Shown here: positions 1-8,100 of the stretch, piece by piece
Layout of the letters: each line of letters opens with the position of its first letter
How positions within the stretch are numbered: the stretch's first letter is position 1
Assembly (NCBI GenBank): GCA_945919795.1
Contig: CAMEJJ010000004.1
Coordinates: 1 to 64,000 of the forward strand
Direction of reading: 5' to 3'
Source: an uncultured Lachnospiraceae bacterium
Lineage (GTDB): Bacteria > Bacillota > Clostridia > Lachnospirales > Lachnospiraceae
DNA length: 64,000 bases
Made by a program: the position numbers and the translations under genes
The notes under the pieces: generated by a model
Databases searched by the model: none
What the model saw: the letters and a program-made list of their open reading frames with translations, nothing else
What the model was told of the DNA's origin: nothing

Positions 1-57
1 ATTGTCTCATAAAATCCTTCGAGATTTCAAAAGTTCCCAAAAAACAACTGGTCTCAC

Positions 58-2718
58 TTACTGACGTGACTCGGCGATAGCTGCCTGCGCAGCAGCGAGT
101 CTTGCAATCGGCACACGGTAAGGAGAACATGATACGTAAGTCAAACCTACTTTGTGGCAGAATTCAACAGATGAAGGATCTCCACCATGTTCACCACAGA
201 TACCAAGCTTGATGTCAGGGCGAACACTACGTCCTTTTTCAGCGGCCATCTGAACCAACTGTCCGACACCGGTCTGATCCAGTCTTGCGAAAGGATCGGA
301 TTCGTAGATTTTTCTCTTGTAATAGTCATCTAAGAATTTACCTGCATCATCACGAGAGAAACCGAATGTCATCTGGGTTAAGTCATTGGTACCGAATGAG
401 AAGAATTCTGCTTCGGTTGCAATCTGATCTGCAGTAAGAGCAGCTCTGGGAATCTCAATCATCGTACCGATGTGATATGTAATATCAGAACCCTTTTCTT
501 TCTTAACAAGCTCTGCTGTCTCTACAACTACATCTTTTACAAACTTTAATTCTTTCTTTTCGCCTACCAACGGAATCATGATTTCAGGAACAATATCATA
601 TCCTTTTTCAGCCTTTACTTCAATTGCAGCTTCCATAACAGCTCTTGTCTGCATCTTGGCAATTTCCGGATAAGTAACCGCAAGACGGCATCCACGATGT
701 CCCATCATCGGATTGAATTCATGTAAAGAATCACAGATTTCCTGAACTTCTTCCGAAGTCATCATCATTTCTACTGCCAGATCATCAATATCGGCCTGCT
801 CTGTAGGAACAAATTCATGGAGCGGCGGATCTAAGAAACGAATGGTAACCGGTCTTCCTTCCATGGTCTCATATAATGCTTTGAAGTCACCTTTCTGATA
901 AGGGATCAAAGCATTTAATGCTTTTTCTCTCTGCTCTAAGGTACGTGCTAAAATCATCTGACGAATACGGGGAATACGTTCCGGATCAAAGAACATATGC
1001 TCTGTACGGCAAAGTCCAATACCCTGTGCACCAAATTTAACAGCTACCGCAGCATCTTCCGGTGTATCTGCATTGGTACGAACCTGCAAAGTACGATATT
1101 CATCTGCCCATTCCATAATGCGTCCAAAGTTTCCGGATACACTTGCTTCTACGGTAGGAATATCCCCATAATAAATATTTCCGGTAGAACCGTCTAAGGA
1201 AATATAATCTCCTTCATGAATTTCATGGCCACCAAGTGAGAATACTTTTTCCACTTCGTTAATTGCAATTTCACCACAGCCGGATACACAGCAGGTTCCC
1301 ATACCTCTGGCAACAACGGCAGCATGGCTTGTCATACCACCACGAACAGTCAAAACGCCTTCGGAAGCATGCATACCTTCGATATCTTCCGGTGATGTCT
1401 CAAGACGAACAAGGATAACTCTGTCACCGGTTGCTTCATGATGATTTTTTGCATCTTCTGCTGTAAAGTAAACCTTACCGGCTCCTGCTCCGGGTGATGC
1501 AGGAAGTCCGCGACCGATGACTTCACCTTTCTTTAATGCTTCCGGATCGAAGGTCGGATGCAATAACTGATCCAATGATTTTGCTTCAATACGCATAACT
1601 GCTTCTTTAGGTGTAATCTTTCCTTCATCTACCAGATCACATGCAATCTGTAAAGCAGCCTGTGCTGTACGCTTACCATTACGTGTCTGTAAGAAATACA
1701 GTTTCTGATCTTCAATGGTAAACTCCATATCCTGCATATCTCTGTAATGCTCTTCCAGTTTGTTGGCAATATCCATAAACTGTTTAAAGCATTCCGGCAT
1801 ATCCTGCTCCAGTCTGGTGATTGGCTGAGGTGTACGGACACCGGCAACCACATCCTCACCCTGTGCATTGATTAAGTACTCACCAAAAATACCCTTTTCA
1901 CCGGTGGAGGGATTACGGGTAAATGCAACACCGGTACCTGACGTGTCGCCCATATTACCAAATACCATAGCCTGTACATTAACAGCTGTACCCCAGTCAC
2001 CAGGAATATCATTCATACGTCTGTAAACAATAGCTCTTTCATTATCCCAACTGCGGAATACCGCTTTTACGGCTTCCATCAACTGTACCTTGGGATCCTG
2101 CGGAAATTCTTCACCCATGGCATCTTTATAAATACCTTTGAAAATACCGATAATTTCTTTTAAATCATCGGCTGTCAGATCGGTATCATATACCGCTTCA
2201 TCCGCACCTCTTCCAAGGACTGCTCTCTTTTTGTCTTTTTCTTCATCCAATACTCTCTCAAAGTGAGATTTGGGAACTTCCATTACAACATCTGAAAACA
2301 TCTGAATGAAACGGCGATAAGAATCATATGCAAAACGTTCATTTCCTGTTTTCTTTGCAAAACCTTCCACAGCCACATCATTTAAACCTAAATTTAAAAT
2401 GGTGTCCATCATACCGGGCATGGATGCTCTCGCACCGGAACGAACAGAAACCAATAACGGATTTTCTGTATCTCCGAATTTTTTACCCTGTTTTTTCTCT
2501 AAATCAGCCAAAGCTTCAAAAATCTGATCCTGCACTTCCTGCGGAATAGTCTTGCCACTGTTATAATATTCGGTACAAGCCTCTGTTGTAACAGTAAAGC
2601 CCTGGGGAATTGGCAAACCAAGATTGGTCATTTCAGCCAGATTGGCTCCTTTTCCTCCGAGCAGATTTCTCATATCGGCATTTCCTTCTTCAAATAGATA
2701 TACCCATTTGTTAGACAT
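58..2718 (-). CDS. ppdK: Pyruvate, phosphate dikinase
   Basis: Cytosolic enzyme interconverting pyruvate + ATP + Pi with PEP + AMP + PPi; in anaerobes it serves PPi-linked glycolysis or PEP formation. The 886-residue length is normal for the family. Visible in order: N-terminal ATP-binding domain with GGKGANLAEM near residue 21, the swivelling phosphohistidine domain with GGMTSHAAV at 460-468 (His465 is the phosphorylated residue by family knowledge), and the C-terminal PEP/pyruvate barrel ending with CGEHGG near residue 841, which carries the catalytic Cys. The ATG at 2718 follows AAGGGGG at good spacing. It appears monocistronic, with its own extended -10 upstream. Identification is secure; the direction of flux in the cell cannot be told from sequence. 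Confidence 0.98.
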   Translation of the reverse strand: MSNKWVYLFEEGNADMRNLLGGKGANLAEMTNLGLPIPQGFTVTTEACTEYYNSGKTIPQEVQDQIFEALADLEKKQGKKFGDTENPLLVSVRSGARASMPGMMDTILNLGLNDVAVEGFAKKTGNERFAYDSYRRFIQMFSDVVMEVPKSHFERVLDEEKDKKRAVLGRGADEAVYDTDLTADDLKEIIGIFKGIYKDAMGEEFPQDPKVQLMEAVKAVFRSWDNERAIVYRRMNDIPGDWGTAVNVQAMVFGNMGDTSGTGVAFTRNPSTGEKGIFGEYLINAQGEDVVAGVRTPQPITRLEQDMPECFKQFMDIANKLEEHYRDMQDMEFTIEDQKLYFLQTRNGKRTAQAALQIACDLVDEGKITPKEAVMRIEAKSLDQLLHPTFDPEALKKGEVIGRGLPASPGAGAGKVYFTAEDAKNHHEATGDRVILVRLETSPEDIEGMHASEGVLTVRGGMTSHAAVVARGMGTCCVSGCGEIAINEVEKVFSLGGHEIHEGDYISLDGSTGNIYYGDIPTVEASVSGNFGRIMEWADEYRTLQVRTNADTPEDAAVAVKFGAQGIGLCRTEHMFFDPERIPRIRQMILARTLEQREKALNALIPYQKGDFKALYETMEGRPVTIRFLDPPLHEFVPTEQADIDDLAVEMMMTSEEVQEICDSLHEFNPMMGHRGCRLAVTYPEIAKMQTRAVMEAAIEVKAEKGYDIVPEIMIPLVGEKKELKFVKDVVVETAELVKKEKGSDITYHIGTMIEIPRAALTADQIATEAEFFSFGTNDLTQMTFGFSRDDAGKFLDDYYKRKIYESDPFARLDQTGVGQLVQMAAEKGRSVRPDIKLGICGEHGGDPSSVEFCHKVGLTYVSCSPYRVPIARLAAAQAAIAESRQ

Positions 2719-2767
2719 TTTCTAACCCCCTTAGATAAAAAATTTAGATAGAAATTGTGTTACACAC

Positions 2768-2783
2768 TATCCTTATTATAACA
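2768..2783 (-). promoter_or_regulatory. Putative ppdK promoter (extended -10)
   Basis: Reading leftwards, the bases at 2780-2775 are TATAAT preceded by TGT, which makes an extended -10 (TG-N-TATAAT). No convincing -35 lies 17 bases upstream. The inferred start near 2768 gives a leader of about 50 bases to the ppdK ATG. Pattern match only. Confidence 0.45.
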
Positions 2784-2899
2784 TTTGTCCTATCCTTACG
2801 TATATATAAAATATGTAAAAATCTTCTAATACATGTAGAAATTTTTCTTCTTTTTTTGTGCTTTTTATCAAAAATATTGCATTTTATCTTTCCTTTTCG

Positions 2900-3029
2900 G
2901 ATTTCCGGTTCCAAAACTCAGACTTCGTCTTCAAACAGTTGAAACCGGTCATTATTTTGTTTGCTATGCCGCTAAGAAAAGCACAAAACCTCGTGAAAGC
3001 CGGCGAACAAAGATATATATGGGAACACA
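2900..3029. repeat. Partial copy of the dispersed hairpin element
   Basis: The stretch between ppdK and the VOC gene (2719-3049) holds no convincing gene. It contains a second, incomplete copy of the element at 57042-57250: the inner stem (CCGGTTCCAA at 2905-2914 against TTGAAACCGG at 2939-2948), the loop with AAACTCAGACTTCGTCTTC, then GCCGCTAAGAAA, ACAAAACCTCGT, AAAGCCG and AAAGATATATAT-GGGAAC in the same order. The left outer arm of the complete copy is not recognisable here, so the outer hairpin cannot form. Small ORFs crossing it are not supported. Confidence 0.8.
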
Positions 3030-3049
3030 AATCAAAAAAAATAATATTT

Positions 3050-3451
3050 TCACCCTGCAGAAATGATTTCCAGAAAAATCCCATCCGGATCTTTGATAAA
3101 GAAATACGGTCTTCCGAGTCTGCCCTCGGAAATCACAGGTATCTCATCTACTAATCCAATTTCTTTCAAATACACAGCGACCTTTTTAACATCCTCTACC
3201 TGTAAGCCTAAATGCTTTGCGCCCTTAACTTTCAAATCCTCTCCCAGTGTATTGACGAAATCCGGCAGTTTCTCACTGTCCGGATAGCAAAACATTTCCA
3301 GAATAAAGTTTCCGTTTTTCATCTGCACAATTCTGACCGAACCGTCCTCGGCACAAAAATCCTTGATAACTTCAAACTCCAATTTTTCATAAAAAGAAAT
3401 ACTTTTCTCTACATCTCCCACACTGATTGCATAATGATCCGGTTGAAACAT
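3050..3451 (-). CDS. VOC (glyoxalase/bleomycin-resistance fold) family protein
   Basis: A 133-residue single-domain protein of the vicinal oxygen chelate superfamily. It opens with HYAISVGDVEKSISFYEKL, the usual first beta-alpha module, and the second half has HLGLQVEDV and ends with FFIKDPDGIFLEII, the typical metal-ligand-containing end strand (Glu in FLEI). These match lactoylglutathione lyase-like proteins, but the superfamily covers isomerases, dioxygenases and resistance proteins, so no substrate is assigned. The ATG at 3451 has a strong AGGAGG about 8 bases upstream. It stands alone between a hairpin repeat and a toxin-antitoxin locus. Confidence 0.85.
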   Translation of the reverse strand: MFQPDHYAISVGDVEKSISFYEKLEFEVIKDFCAEDGSVRIVQMKNGNFILEMFCYPDSEKLPDFVNTLGEDLKVKGAKHLGLQVEDVKKVAVYLKEIGLVDEIPVISEGRLGRPYFFIKDPDGIFLEIISAG

Positions 3452-3590
3452 GGTTTTGTCCTCCTTTTATCTTTAATTCCAAAATCAACCCACAATTTTG
3501 TGACATGCTTCATTTTTTGTTCTGTATATATAATGTAATGAGTGGATATGGAATCTGTTTATTTCCATATAAACTGCTGTTTGTACTTTT

Positions 3591-3643
3591 GCCAGTTATT
3601 ATAATATTTATGCTTTCGCCAGTCATCATCAATATTTATGCTT
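3591..3643. repeat. Direct repeat, two units of about 26 bases
   Basis: Unit 1 (3591-3615) and unit 2 (3618-3643) both start GCCAGT and both end ATATTTATGCTT, differing at a few bases between. The pair lies directly upstream of the antisense RNA promoter. It is one of several short tandem duplications in intergenic DNA of this window. Confidence 0.75.
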
Positions 3644-3670
3644 GAACTTTCACATAAACTGTGATATCTT
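3642..3670 (+). promoter_or_regulatory. Promoter of the antisense antitoxin RNA
   Basis: TTGAAC (3642-3647), a 17-base spacer and TATCTT (3665-3670) make a plausible sigma-A promoter reading rightwards, with a start near 3677. It faces the toxin gene at 3773-3889 and nothing else is downstream on this strand before the terminator ending near 3775. Confidence 0.6.
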
Positions 3671-3676
3671 GTAACT

Positions 3677-3776
3677 AAAGAAAGCACCCACTCCAAAGGT
3701 GGATGCTCCTGGCATAAGATTAATGCCTTTAAGGGCACGGCCTATCCTGTGGTTGAGACAGGATAGGCATTTTTAT
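3677..3776 (+). ncRNA. Putative antisense antitoxin RNA, type I system
   Basis: Predicted RNA of about 100 bases. It begins after the promoter at 3642-3670 and ends at a strong rho-independent terminator: stem GCCTATCCTGT (3740-3750) with ACAGGATAGGC (3758-3768), then a T run. It is complementary to the 3' part of the toxin transcript, which comes from the other side and should end at the hairpin 3684-3706 followed by TTTCTTT on the minus strand. Convergent 3'-overlapping pairs of this kind are known from txpA/ratA and bsrG/SR4 of Bacillus. Transcription itself is inferred. Confidence 0.6.
3684..3706 (-). terminator. Terminator of the toxin mRNA
   Basis: On the minus strand GCATCCACC pairs with GTGGGTGC around a short TTTGGA loop, and TTTCTTT follows. 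It lies about 65 bases past the toxin stop codon and also falls inside the predicted antisense RNA, where it would form the first hairpin. Confidence 0.65.
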
Positions 3777-3889
3777 TTTCGCTTGTTTCTCTTATCGAGA
3801 AAGGCAAGCAACGCAACAATCAAACTACCAAAGGTAAATAACAAAGTTAAAATACCAAGGGAAACCGAAAGGATTTCATAAGCTGTCAT
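3773..3889 (-). CDS. Small holin-like toxin peptide (type I TA)
   Basis: A 38-residue ORF not picked up by length-limited gene calling. It starts MTAYEILSVSLGILTLLFTF, continues as one hydrophobic helix and ends with the basic tail DKRNKRK. This arrangement (short polar start, one membrane span, Lys/Arg tail) and the MTxYE start match the putative holin-like toxins of Firmicutes. The Shine-Dalgarno sequence, AAGGGAGGTGA, is nearly perfect and sits a few bases before the ATG at 3889. A promoter 17-spaced upstream and a convergent antisense RNA complete a type I toxin-antitoxin locus. Predicted to act in the membrane when the antisense RNA fails. Toxicity is inferred from family resemblance. 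Confidence 0.8.
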   Translation of the reverse strand: MTAYEILSVSLGILTLLFTFGSLIVALLAFLDKRNKRK

Positions 3890-3978
3890 AAGCGTCACCT
3901 CCCTTCCTATGTATTCCGGCTAACCGGTTTTCAAAGCCGGGAGGCTACCACCCTGTCATGGGTGCTTTCCATAATCCA

Positions 3979-4007
3979 ATTCTATCACAGGCCAAAAATG
4001 ATTACAA
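3979..4007 (-). promoter_or_regulatory. Promoter of the holin-like toxin gene
   Basis: Reading leftwards: TTGTAA (4007-4002), 17 bases, TAGAAT (3984-3979). The expected start near 3972 gives an 80-base leader rich in inverted repeats, including CCGGCTTTGAAAACCGG, ahead of the strong ribosome-binding site. A folded leader limiting translation is common in type I toxins. Confidence 0.6.
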
Positions 4008-4123
4008 CGATATTTTGTTTATTTTCCCACATAAAAAAATATACAAAAAGTTTTATATATTTCTTCCCACTTTTAGATAGACACGTATCATCTTACTAAA
4101 ACCAATCCAAAAACAAATCTTCC

Positions 4124-5629
4124 CTAGTTCCACTCTTCCACTGCCTTATTGTAGTAATCCATCAATACCGGCTTTGTCAGTCGGTTAATCTCGACCGTTT
4201 CATTGATTTCATCCTTACCAAACAAAAAAAGTGCCGAAACATTTTCCGGAGTCAGATATTTGGTCTCGACATCAAATTCAAAATCATCTTTTAGCTCCTG
4301 CTTGCTGGCCATATTAAATCCCCAGTCTCCGAATGCCGGGACCTGAAGGTGATAGGGCTTTACAAAAAAGCCTTCACTTTCTATTGTTTTGTTAATACAC
4401 CAGAAAGCCTTAGTCGCATAATAAGGGCTGGTAGACTGCACAACCATAACTCCGTCATCCTTTAAACAGCCTCCGCACATTCTGTAAAAAACATTGGAAT
4501 ACAATTTGTTGAGTGATTCGCAGTTAGGATCCGGCAAATCCACAATAATCAGATCATACTTCTCTTTACAAGATTCCAGATACTCATAAGCATCTTCATT
4601 ATGTACGAAAAGTTTTTCCGATTTCAGGCTGTCCTGATTAATGGAAGAAATATTTTCATTGGTGGAACAGATACGAATCATCTCCGAATCCAAATCCACC
4701 AGATCAATTTTTTCTACCTCATCATACTTTAATACTTCTCGAACGGCCAGTCCGTCACCACCGCCCAAAATCAAAATCTCAGACCGATTATCCAGCTCAC
4801 TCATAGGAATATGAACCAACGCCTCATGGTAGCGGTATTCATCTGCTGTTGAAAACTGACAGTTGCCATCAATATAAAGGCGCACATCATCCCGATGTTT
4901 AGTCACAACGATTTTCTGATATTCCGTCTGCTCCATGTAAATGATATGATCTCTGTATAACCCACCTTCTATGCTTTCTGAAATATTATCTGCAAATATC
5001 ATTCCCAAAACCATAAAAAAAGCAATGCAGGCAGCTAACAGACGATAAATTTTTATTTCCCGGACACGCTCTCCAAACCGCCACAAAATAAGCATCGCCG
5101 CAACAATATTAAGCAGTCCGCAGAGAAACGAGGTTGCAAAATAGCCAAGCTTTGGCAATAAAAGGAGAGGGAATGCAATCGCTCCAAGCAGTCCTCCGAT
5201 ATAGTCAAAACTGAAAATCGATGACAATGTGACAGATAGGTCATTTTCATCCGCTTCAATAATCCTTGTCATAATCGGTATTTCTGCACCGGCCAGCGTT
5301 CCAATTAAAATAATTTCCAAATACATCACGACTGCATAATTGGAAATATAAATATTGGACAGGAAAAGCAGAAGGGAGCTTACGCCCCCAACTATGCCAA
5401 TGCTCAATTCAATTGTGACAAAGATATTAAACAAATTCTTTTTAAAATATTTTGATATGTAGGATCCAAAACCCAATGCCGCCATATATAAGCCGATGGT
5501 AATTGAATACTGCAGGGTGCTGTTTCCCAACAGATAAGAGCTGACCGCACTGATGATTAACTCGTAACACATTGAGCAACCTGAAATAATCAGGGTCGTC
5601 AGCATCAAAAGTCTGTACTTTTTACTCAT
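4124..5629 (-). CDS. Membrane-bound spermidine synthase-like protein
   Basis: An N-terminal membrane domain of about 200 residues with six or seven hydrophobic segments is fused to a C-terminal aminopropyltransferase domain. In the latter DEYRYHE (262-268), the SAM-type nucleotide motif GGGDG (289-293), the acidic loop VDLDSE and DLPDP (364-368) correspond to the substrate and decarboxylated-SAM sites of SpeE enzymes, with the key aspartates kept. An upstream TTG would add 11 residues, but the ATG at 5629 has AAAAGG at good spacing, so I start there. It ends the six-gene unit that also encodes SpeD, so donor and transferase are encoded together. The acceptor amine, and whether the product is soluble or membrane-linked, are unknown. 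Confidence 0.85.
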   Translation of the reverse strand: MSKKYRLLMLTTLIISGCSMCYELIISAVSSYLLGNSTLQYSITIGLYMAALGFGSYISKYFKKNLFNIFVTIELSIGIVGGVSSLLLFLSNIYISNYAVVMYLEIILIGTLAGAEIPIMTRIIEADENDLSVTLSSIFSFDYIGGLLGAIAFPLLLLPKLGYFATSFLCGLLNIVAAMLILWRFGERVREIKIYRLLAACIAFFMVLGMIFADNISESIEGGLYRDHIIYMEQTEYQKIVVTKHRDDVRLYIDGNCQFSTADEYRYHEALVHIPMSELDNRSEILILGGGDGLAVREVLKYDEVEKIDLVDLDSEMIRICSTNENISSINQDSLKSEKLFVHNEDAYEYLESCKEKYDLIIVDLPDPNCESLNKLYSNVFYRMCGGCLKDDGVMVVQSTSPYYATKAFWCINKTIESEGFFVKPYHLQVPAFGDWGFNMASKQELKDDFEFDVETKYLTPENVSALFLFGKDEINETVEINRLTKPVLMDYYNKAVEEWN

Positions 5630-5721
5630 GTTAATACCTTTTCTTTTATACTTGTTTTTCAATTGTGCAACTGTATAAACAGCCCACGCTCAATTCTTCT
5701 GATATCGATAAGTTCTTATTT

Positions 5722-6144
5722 TTACTGGATTACACCACTTACGATAAATGCAATACCAACAAACATACCAAAAATCATAATGCCGGCTGCTTCATTTTTT
5801 TCTTTTAAAGCAACATTGAAGTTGAATTTTCTGTTGATGATATCAACGATAAAGTAAGCAAGAATAAATGCCACAATTCCAATAGCGGAATAAACAACGG
5901 TATCAATAGAACCTTGCAAAAGTTCGGTTGCTTCACCGGCAGAAAATGAAATAATTGCTGAGCGAATGACAAATCCAAGGCCCGCATAGATACCGGCAGA
6001 TACCCAGCCTACTGCTTTATTACCATCATTGATTTCCTGCGGAAAATCAACCGGAATGCACAAATCGATGATCCAATAACCAAGCATCATCATGACAAGA
6101 CCAATAGCAAGATAAACGACTGTTTCAAGAATCACTGTTAACAT
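5722..6144 (-). CDS. DUF350 membrane protein
   Basis: A 140-residue protein made almost entirely of four hydrophobic helices arranged as two similar halves: each half pairs a helix of the LAIGLVMMMLGYWIIDL or AIGIVAFILAYFIVDI type with a following charged turn and another helix (VSAGIYAGLGFVIRSA, IMFGMFVGIAFIVSGV). This internal duplication is typical of DUF350 (YjfL-like) proteins, which have no settled biochemical role. The ATG at 6144 follows GGAGAAAAAAT. It sits between DUF4178 and the spermidine-synthase-like gene with short gaps, as expected for one operon. DUF350 genes are known to travel with SpeD, spermidine synthase and ion channels in other bacteria. Confidence 0.85.
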   Translation of the reverse strand: MLTVILETVVYLAIGLVMMMLGYWIIDLCIPVDFPQEINDGNKAVGWVSAGIYAGLGFVIRSAIISFSAGEATELLQGSIDTVVYSAIGIVAFILAYFIVDIINRKFNFNVALKEKNEAAGIMIFGMFVGIAFIVSGVIQ

Positions 6145-6175
6145 ATTTTTTCTCCTTTTCCTAAAAAAACTTAAA

Positions 6176-7267
6176 CTACTTGCCGCTACTAATACCGCCG
6201 CTCGATGAATTTCTGTTATTCACACTGGATTGTCTGACAGAATTGGAATAACTGTCAAAATATCCGTTTCCGATATTGTGAACCGTTGATCCGCTATACA
6301 TTGTATATGCAGATGGGGAACTCTTATACTTGCCGGAATCGGTAGAATGTCCACTGCTATAATAGTGACTGCGGTACCATTTTGTATCGCTATCAGAGCA
6401 TTTGTAAGGGGCATTGTCCGAGGTATAATTGTACTTTCTGGGCGATACCTGAACATAAACCATATCATCTTCCCCTTCCGGATGATAAATCAAACAATAC
6501 TCACCTTTTGTGAGGATTGCAATTTCTGCATCCGTCACATCATCCTTTTGCGTAACAGACTCTGTCTTTCCATCAATCCCATCTATGATATCTTTAGCAA
6601 CAGCATCCGTTGTACTTTCACTTCCGAAGGGATGATAGGAATAAACCATGGCTTCCTGCTTTTCATTTCCGGTAATCGTCGTTTCATAATAATAATCCGA
6701 CGAGCCTTTCAAATATTTGGCTATCGCTTTATTATTCGAACCGGAAGACGAAATAATGGTTCCCAGCAAACTAAGAACATACATACCAATAAATACACTT
6801 ACAAAAACCCATACCAGCTTTTTCGAATTCGTTTTCTTTGGTTCTTTATAGCCAAGTACCACAATATCCGTCGGTTCAATATAAACACCACGGGAATACT
6901 CAGCGCCATCACTCCAGATTTCAACAGAAAGGGTCTTTTCTTCTGCTTCATCCTCGTACTCTACAAAATTTGCACGTTCACCGGGATCTACATCCACATC
7001 TCCGCCAAATTCCCGCACAATTTGTGTACCCTCATCAACCTTGTGCCACTCCGGTCCAATCTGACCTCTGATATCGTTCGCCGGCCAGGAAAGCGAATAC
7101 TCATTATAGCATTCATCACAGGAAAGCCAGCGTTCTCCGATTTGCGTTCTTATTCGATATTCTGTCCATTCTTTATTTCCGTCTTGCGGATTGGAATATT
7201 TGATATATCCGATAACGGTTCCTTCTATTCCATTGACCTTTAATATCGTTCCTACTCGATAAAACAA
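6176..7267 (-). CDS. DUF4178 domain protein with one membrane helix
   Basis: 363 residues. The N-terminal part (about 1-140) has the beta-rich DUF4178 pattern: GTILKVNGIEGTVIGYI, then YRIRTQIGERWLSCD and later EYSRGVYIEPTDIVVLGY. One hydrophobic helix follows near residues 148-170 (LVWVFVSVFIGMYVLSLLG), then an outer or inner domain of about 130 residues and a Ser/Gly/Tyr-rich disordered tail ending in NNRNSSSGGISSGK. The start is a TTG with AGGGGG 8 bases upstream; no ATG lies nearby. Function unknown; the neighbours tie it to polyamine synthesis and a K+ channel. A 298-codon open frame on the opposite strand is a shadow. Confidence 0.8.
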   Translation of the reverse strand: MFYRVGTILKVNGIEGTVIGYIKYSNPQDGNKEWTEYRIRTQIGERWLSCDECYNEYSLSWPANDIRGQIGPEWHKVDEGTQIVREFGGDVDVDPGERANFVEYEDEAEEKTLSVEIWSDGAEYSRGVYIEPTDIVVLGYKEPKKTNSKKLVWVFVSVFIGMYVLSLLGTIISSSGSNNKAIAKYLKGSSDYYYETTITGNEKQEAMVYSYHPFGSESTTDAVAKDIIDGIDGKTESVTQKDDVTDAEIAILTKGEYCLIYHPEGEDDMVYVQVSPRKYNYTSDNAPYKCSDSDTKWYRSHYYSSGHSTDSGKYKSSPSAYTMYSGSTVHNIGNGYFDSYSNSVRQSSVNNRNSSSGGISSGK

Positions 7268-7312
7268 TGTTCTACCCCCTTTTTAGATTTTTCTTCACCT
7301 ATTGTATATCCG

Positions 7313-7660
7313 TCAAAGCTTTGTTTGCTCACCGATATTTCGCTCGATGGAACGAAGCTCTATTCTGTCTGCTTCAAATAATTTTCTTAATATTTCGGAT
7401 ATTCCTTCGACAACCTCATCCTTGCAGGAAAAAATGTCAATTGCTGCATATCCGTATTCAGGCCATGTATGTATTGAAAAATGAGATGTAGAAATCACTG
7501 CAAAATATGTGACACCAATCGGTTCAAACTCATGTACGCATTCTTCAACAATTTGTGCGCCTACAAATTCGATTGCCTTGTGGGCTGCATTTTTTACCGA
7601 TTCCACATCATCAATCATTTGCGAACATCCATACAAATCCGCAATTAACTGTACTGCCAT
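7313..7660 (-). CDS. speD: S-adenosylmethionine decarboxylase proenzyme-like (SpeD)
   Basis: A 115-residue pyruvoyl-type decarboxylase. The signature SHFSIHTWPEYGYAAIDIF is present; relative to the Thermotoga enzyme the pyruvoyl-forming Ser, the processing His five residues later and the proton-donor Cys twenty residues later are all kept. The residue before the cleaved Ser is Thr where Glu is usual. The ATG at 7660 has GGAG six bases upstream; a TTG at 7690 would overlap the previous gene. It would make decarboxylated SAM for the aminopropyltransferase in the same unit. SpeD homologues that decarboxylate ornithine or arginine instead are known in bacteria, so substrate is not certain. Confidence 0.85.
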   Translation of the reverse strand: MAVQLIADLYGCSQMIDDVESVKNAAHKAIEFVGAQIVEECVHEFEPIGVTYFAVISTSHFSIHTWPEYGYAAIDIFSCKDEVVEGISEILRKLFEADRIELRSIERNIGEQTKL

Positions 7661-7673
7661 TTTTATCTCCAAC

Positions 7674-8006
7674 CTAATTGTTTCTACCAAATAATTTTCC
7701 CGTTAGTTTGTGCAATCTACCATAATTGTGTCGTGATGAAGATTTTTCACTACCACACTGATCACAATTCGTTCGATCCGAACGATTATAGGAGCCACAA
7801 TACTCACATAACCAATCCGGTGCATCTGTTGTCTTGGCTTTTTCTTCCGCTGTCAGGGTTGCTGCATCCAAATCCTGCGGTAAATAAAACATCGTCTCCA
7901 CTCCTCGCGGCTTTCCACAGGCGGTACATTCACTATATCTTGCTTTTATGGCTTTTGTGTCACAATAGACACAATCCCAAAGTCCTTCAATTCTGCGTTC
8001 TTCCAT
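7674..8006 (-). CDS. Small protein with two RanBP2-type zinc fingers
   Basis: 110 residues with two W-x-C-x2-C-x10-C-x2-C modules: WDCVYC...CTAC near residues 10-32 and WLCEYC...CDQC near residues 68-84, joined by a linker of about 35 residues that contains YLPQDLDAATLTAEEK. The tail is basic (SSRHNYGRLHKLTGKLFGRNN in part). Such fingers bind RNA or protein in eukaryotes; bacterial forms are uncharacterised. It precedes speD by 13 bases and follows the channel gene by 94. The upstream Shine-Dalgarno is weak (GGGAAAT). The zinc-binding prediction is firm, the role is not. Confidence 0.75.
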   Translation of the reverse strand: MEERRIEGLWDCVYCDTKAIKARYSECTACGKPRGVETMFYLPQDLDAATLTAEEKAKTTDAPDWLCEYCGSYNRSDRTNCDQCGSEKSSSRHNYGRLHKLTGKLFGRNN

Positions 8007-8100
8007 ATATATTTCCCAGTCCGATTCATCGATATTTATACTTCAATATTTATACTTCGACATCTTTCTTTCAGTACCTTAACATCTATCTCCAAATCTA

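Noticed and set aside
2858-3154. 98-codon plus-strand frame over the hairpin element and the end of the VOC gene
   Set aside because: Overlaps repeat DNA and the VOC coding sequence and has no start signal.
3935-3972. AGGGTGGTAGCC in the leader of the holin-like toxin, reminiscent of the T-box AGGGTGGNACCGCG
   Set aside because: The match breaks off after GGTAG, no specifier stem or tRNA-responsive terminator follows, and the gene is a toxin peptide rather than an amino acid gene.
6347-7243. 298-codon open frame on the plus strand
   Set aside because: It lies fully opposite the DUF4178 gene, has no ribosome-binding site and a poor, Ile/Arg-rich composition.
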